From Epiperipatus broadwayi (taxonomy: Eukaryota; Onychophora; Udeonychophora; Euonychophora; Peripatidae), in assembly GCA_028023455.1 (NCBI GenBank), contig JAQFVV010012544.1:868001-932000 (forward strand): a DNA stretch of 64,000 bases. Reading direction: 5' to 3'. Below are positions 61,401 to 64,000 of the stretch, in pieces. The notes under the pieces are model-generated. The model made no database searches and was not told the origin of the DNA. It was given only the letters and a program-made list of their open reading frames with translations. Both the position numbers and the translations under genes were made by a program. Position 1 is the first letter of the stretch. Every line of letters starts with the position of its first letter.

Positions 61401-61700
61401 TGAATTTTATAATGTTTTAAGAGAGAAAATATCTGAAAAAATATTGTTTTACATTATATTTTTAACAATTATTAAAAGGTTTTTATTTATACATTGGCAC
61501 TTTGTATTATGCTCTCTGGCATAAGACAATATAATTGATGTAATGCTTTCTATAAACAAACAATATATCAATGTAGTTAAAATTACAAATACTAAAGAAT
61601 GTAAAGGAATCGTTCAAATGGTGATTGTTTTTCAAAACCTTTTCTTTTATAGTCAAAATAAGAGTCATAGATCACATGATCCTATCTCTTAAGCTTGTAA
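58496..61700. other. AT-rich, nothing recognised
   Basis: C-run at 59422-59433 and long A/T runs. A less A+T-rich patch at 60840-61075 ends in a T run and could be an antisense retrocopy, but nothing is recognisable. Confidence 0.45.
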
Positions 61701-62029
61701 GTTATAAACAATGAGGATTGCCAATTTCTCTACAAGCTTTGTGATAAATGCTTAGCCAGAGCCAGCACTTAAAATATCTCTGTCAGGAACCCCCCACCCA
61801 CAAACCCCTGACCATGGTTTCATGCTTTGGCACTTCTCAGAAAGGTGTCAGGGTAGGATCTAGTGTCTGAACCTACCCTGACACCTCTATGAGGAGTGCC
61901 AAAGCACGAAACCATGGTCAGGAGTTTGGGGGAAGGGATTCCTGACAGAGATAGTTTAAGTGCTGGCTCTGGCTAAGCATTTATCACAAAGCTTGTAGAG
62001 GAATTGGAAATTTTCATTGTTTGCTTTAT
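61701..62029. repeat. Near-perfect GC-richer hairpin
   Basis: Arms about 61701-61857 and 61872-62029 around a 14-bp spacer. They pair along almost their whole length, with CCTGACC, GGTGTCAGGGTAGG and AGCCAGAGCCAGCACTTAAA blocks and their complements. They are clearly richer in G+C than the surroundings. No hammerhead core, no PLE coding sequence and no coding frame. Either a MITE or a source of hairpin RNA. Confidence 0.85.
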
Positions 62030-62189
62030 AGTTTTAGAAATCTTGATCTAAAAATAAAATACAACTGGATAATTTCGTTTATATTATGATAACTAAAAAA
62101 CAAACAAAACAAACTTCCCATTAAGTTAAATATTTAAGGATGTTCCTGTCTGTCTGCATGTGTAGACAATACATGAATAAATTATCTTA

Positions 62190-62330
62190 AAACAGACAAA
62201 ACTATCCATACAATATTGACACTCAGTGCAAGCCAGAGTAATCAATGTATGGAGAGTTTTGCCTGTTTTAATAGCAATTATAGGCAAGCATAAGAAATGG
62301 TGATCATATGATGTTTATTGGCTTAAAATA
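62190..62330 (+). repeat. Deleted copy of the 30.2 kb fold-back family
   Basis: The first 60 bases match 30198-30257 (AAAACAGACAAAACT..., CACTCAGTGCAAGCCAGAGT). The sequence then jumps to the right end of the element (GAGAGTTTTGCCTGTTTTAAT) and its tail (GCATAAGAAATGGTGATCAT). The whole centre and inner arms are absent. Confidence 0.8.
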
Positions 62331-64000
62331 AATTATTTTATTACTATTAAGATACTCTAGAAAATCTGCATATGCCAATCATATCACTTATGTAAATGAT
62401 GCTTAAATGAACTCTTGTTTACAAACTCCCTCTAAAATTTATGTGTGTGTATGTGTGTAATGAAGGAAACTATAGTGCTATGAAGGTGTAATAAATAATG
62501 ATGTATGAGGATTGTCTGTTTAATAGTGATAGATTATAAAGGATTTCTGTTCCTAATATATATATATATTGCAGTCATACCCGAATGGACGTGCGAATAA
62601 TTTCTTCAATAAAAACACACTGCAATAGATAATATTTATGAACTAAGCATGTATAAATACAAAGAGACAATCTTATTAATAGACTGTGGAGATTTGTAAT
62701 TAAATTTTTAATCATTTTCTACTTGTTATTCTTTTCATATTTTATTTTTGCTATTAAATAAATTTATTTTGTTATCTCAAAGTTGTATTTAAGTTTATTT
62801 AAAAGTTACAGATGCTATCTACTGGTATTAATATAAGAATATTTTCAAGGCATAACCAAAAAGCTGCAGTCAACAGGAAATCTAAAGTTCATACCACAAA
62901 GGCAAAAGTTAGCATGGTAATATAGGTATCAATGGAATTGATAGAATAAGAAAAATGGCATCACTAAGCATTAATATTAATGAATTTGATGTGGATAATG
63001 CTGCATCTTGGAAGAGTTATGTGGTGTAACAGTCAAAACATGTTTATCCATCTAACATGAGCTGAAACTCACAAAATGTCCTGGAAAAATCAACTATCCT
63101 CAGGACAAGGCTTGAGAAGAAAATCTATGGGTTCAACCTCATTGCAACCCCCAGATTAGAAGATTAGAAGCATGTAATATATATATACAAAGATAGGCCA
63201 AATGTCAGTAATGCAGAATGGATAAACATCACTAACGACATTGATTTACTGCTTTAAAAATAAATGACCCTTGTTTGAATACCATAATTTAGACAAATAA
63301 TATGCTATGCAGTTATGTATATATATATGAAGAGACAAGATTTTACTTAACTAAAATAGTAAAATATACATTAAAATTTACTATCTTCCCTGTCTCCTAT
63401 TTAAAATGATTCAATTCCCCCTTCGTGTATTTCATAACAACTGAGAATATTCAAGCATATATTTTAAGAGTATGGAAAAAGAAAAGAAAATGAGCAGTTA
63501 TAGAAAACCACTAATAGGTCACCTTTTCAGAATTGAATAATAACATTTATAAAATAAATAAGGTTTCAAAGTGTTAATTAGCTTGAGTTCTGGATTCACC
63601 CTGGGTAGAATCCAGATTTAAACAAATAACAAATTTTTACACTAAAGCATAAACAAAATATTGATGTAAAAACAATCTGGCGAGTGTATTAATTAATAAT
63701 GCATATTTTAAAGGGACATTAATAATCTTAATTCATGAAGGTTTACTTAAGAAGAAAGAAAAGATTTTAGAAATTCAACTCATCAGATTGTTTGAGAATG
63801 GCATATTAATAATAAAAATATACATATAAAATCAAGCAATAAATAACTATAAATAAATGACCGCACCAAAATTAAAGAACGTTAGAGCATATGAGAGAAA
63901 ATTAGATTTATAGAAATTATTTAAGAGCCAATTACATTTTACATAAAGTTAAATCAGTTGTGAAAGAAATCTTGATGAGATTAGTTAGGCTAGATTGACT
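62331..64000. other. AT-rich, nothing recognised
   Basis: Patch at about 62995-63175 is less A+T-rich but unassigned. Short TA tracts; no supported gene. Confidence 0.45.

Overview
The window is about 64 kb of very A+T-rich eukaryotic DNA. I found no intact host gene, no rRNA gene and no CRISPR array. What can be recognised is transposon-derived. It includes tRNA-derived SINEs with target-site duplications, Penelope-like retroelement (PLE) fragments, two decayed mariner transposases, two LINE fragments, one nearly complete Ty3/gypsy LTR retrotransposon, and many fold-back (inverted-repeat) elements. This mix fits an invertebrate animal. A mollusc, perhaps a cephalopod, is my guess, but that rests on the repeat mix alone and is weak. 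Conserved host sequence would be needed to confirm it.

Layout. 1-4159: noncoding. 4160-6408: PLE reverse transcriptase and endonuclease remnant carrying an inverted copy of its own 3' half. 7771-8161: two SINEs. 8958-9490: fold-back followed by a hammerhead-like motif. 10722-11040: fold-back. 11684-16620: a tandem duplication, one copy split by a 4.07 kb almost loop-less PLE palindrome and the other by a small MITE. 18106-18742: second PLE palindrome. 19625-20495: mariner remnant (-). 22160-22624: fold-back. 25979-26250: LINE tail (-). 26363-26465: SINE (-). 27788-27996: mixed direct/inverted duplication. 28493-29350: tandem repeats. 30198-30755: fold-back. 31140-32128: mariner remnant with a nested SINE. 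32941-33071: SINE. 33155-33586: nested fold-back. 35222-35870: fold-back and minisatellite. 35871-45433: long featureless stretch. 45434-52950: gypsy element with LTRs of about 1.65 kb. 53300-53660, 55548-55660, 55990-56210 and 56783-56945: repeat fragments. 58035-58495 and 61701-62029: fold-backs. 62190-64000: MITE fragment, then nothing recognised.

Most interesting theme. Several fold-backs carry, near the outer part of their arms, a degenerate hammerhead-ribozyme-like core: CTGATGA-like, then a short hairpin, then GAAA, then a two-base loop, then NUH. The stem III pair covaries between families: GAAAC-TA-GTC in one, GAAAG-NN-CTY in the other. PLEs and their non-autonomous partners (retrozymes) are known to carry hammerhead motifs. 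Here the copies repeatedly sit in head-to-head palindromes with 3' ends pointing outward. The 4.07 kb palindrome is bounded by a 13-bp near-identical target-site duplication within an otherwise intact repeat. That suggests the whole palindrome was inserted as one unit, as would follow from snap-back (self-primed) reverse transcription. This is inference from reading by eye; no alignment or folding program was run.
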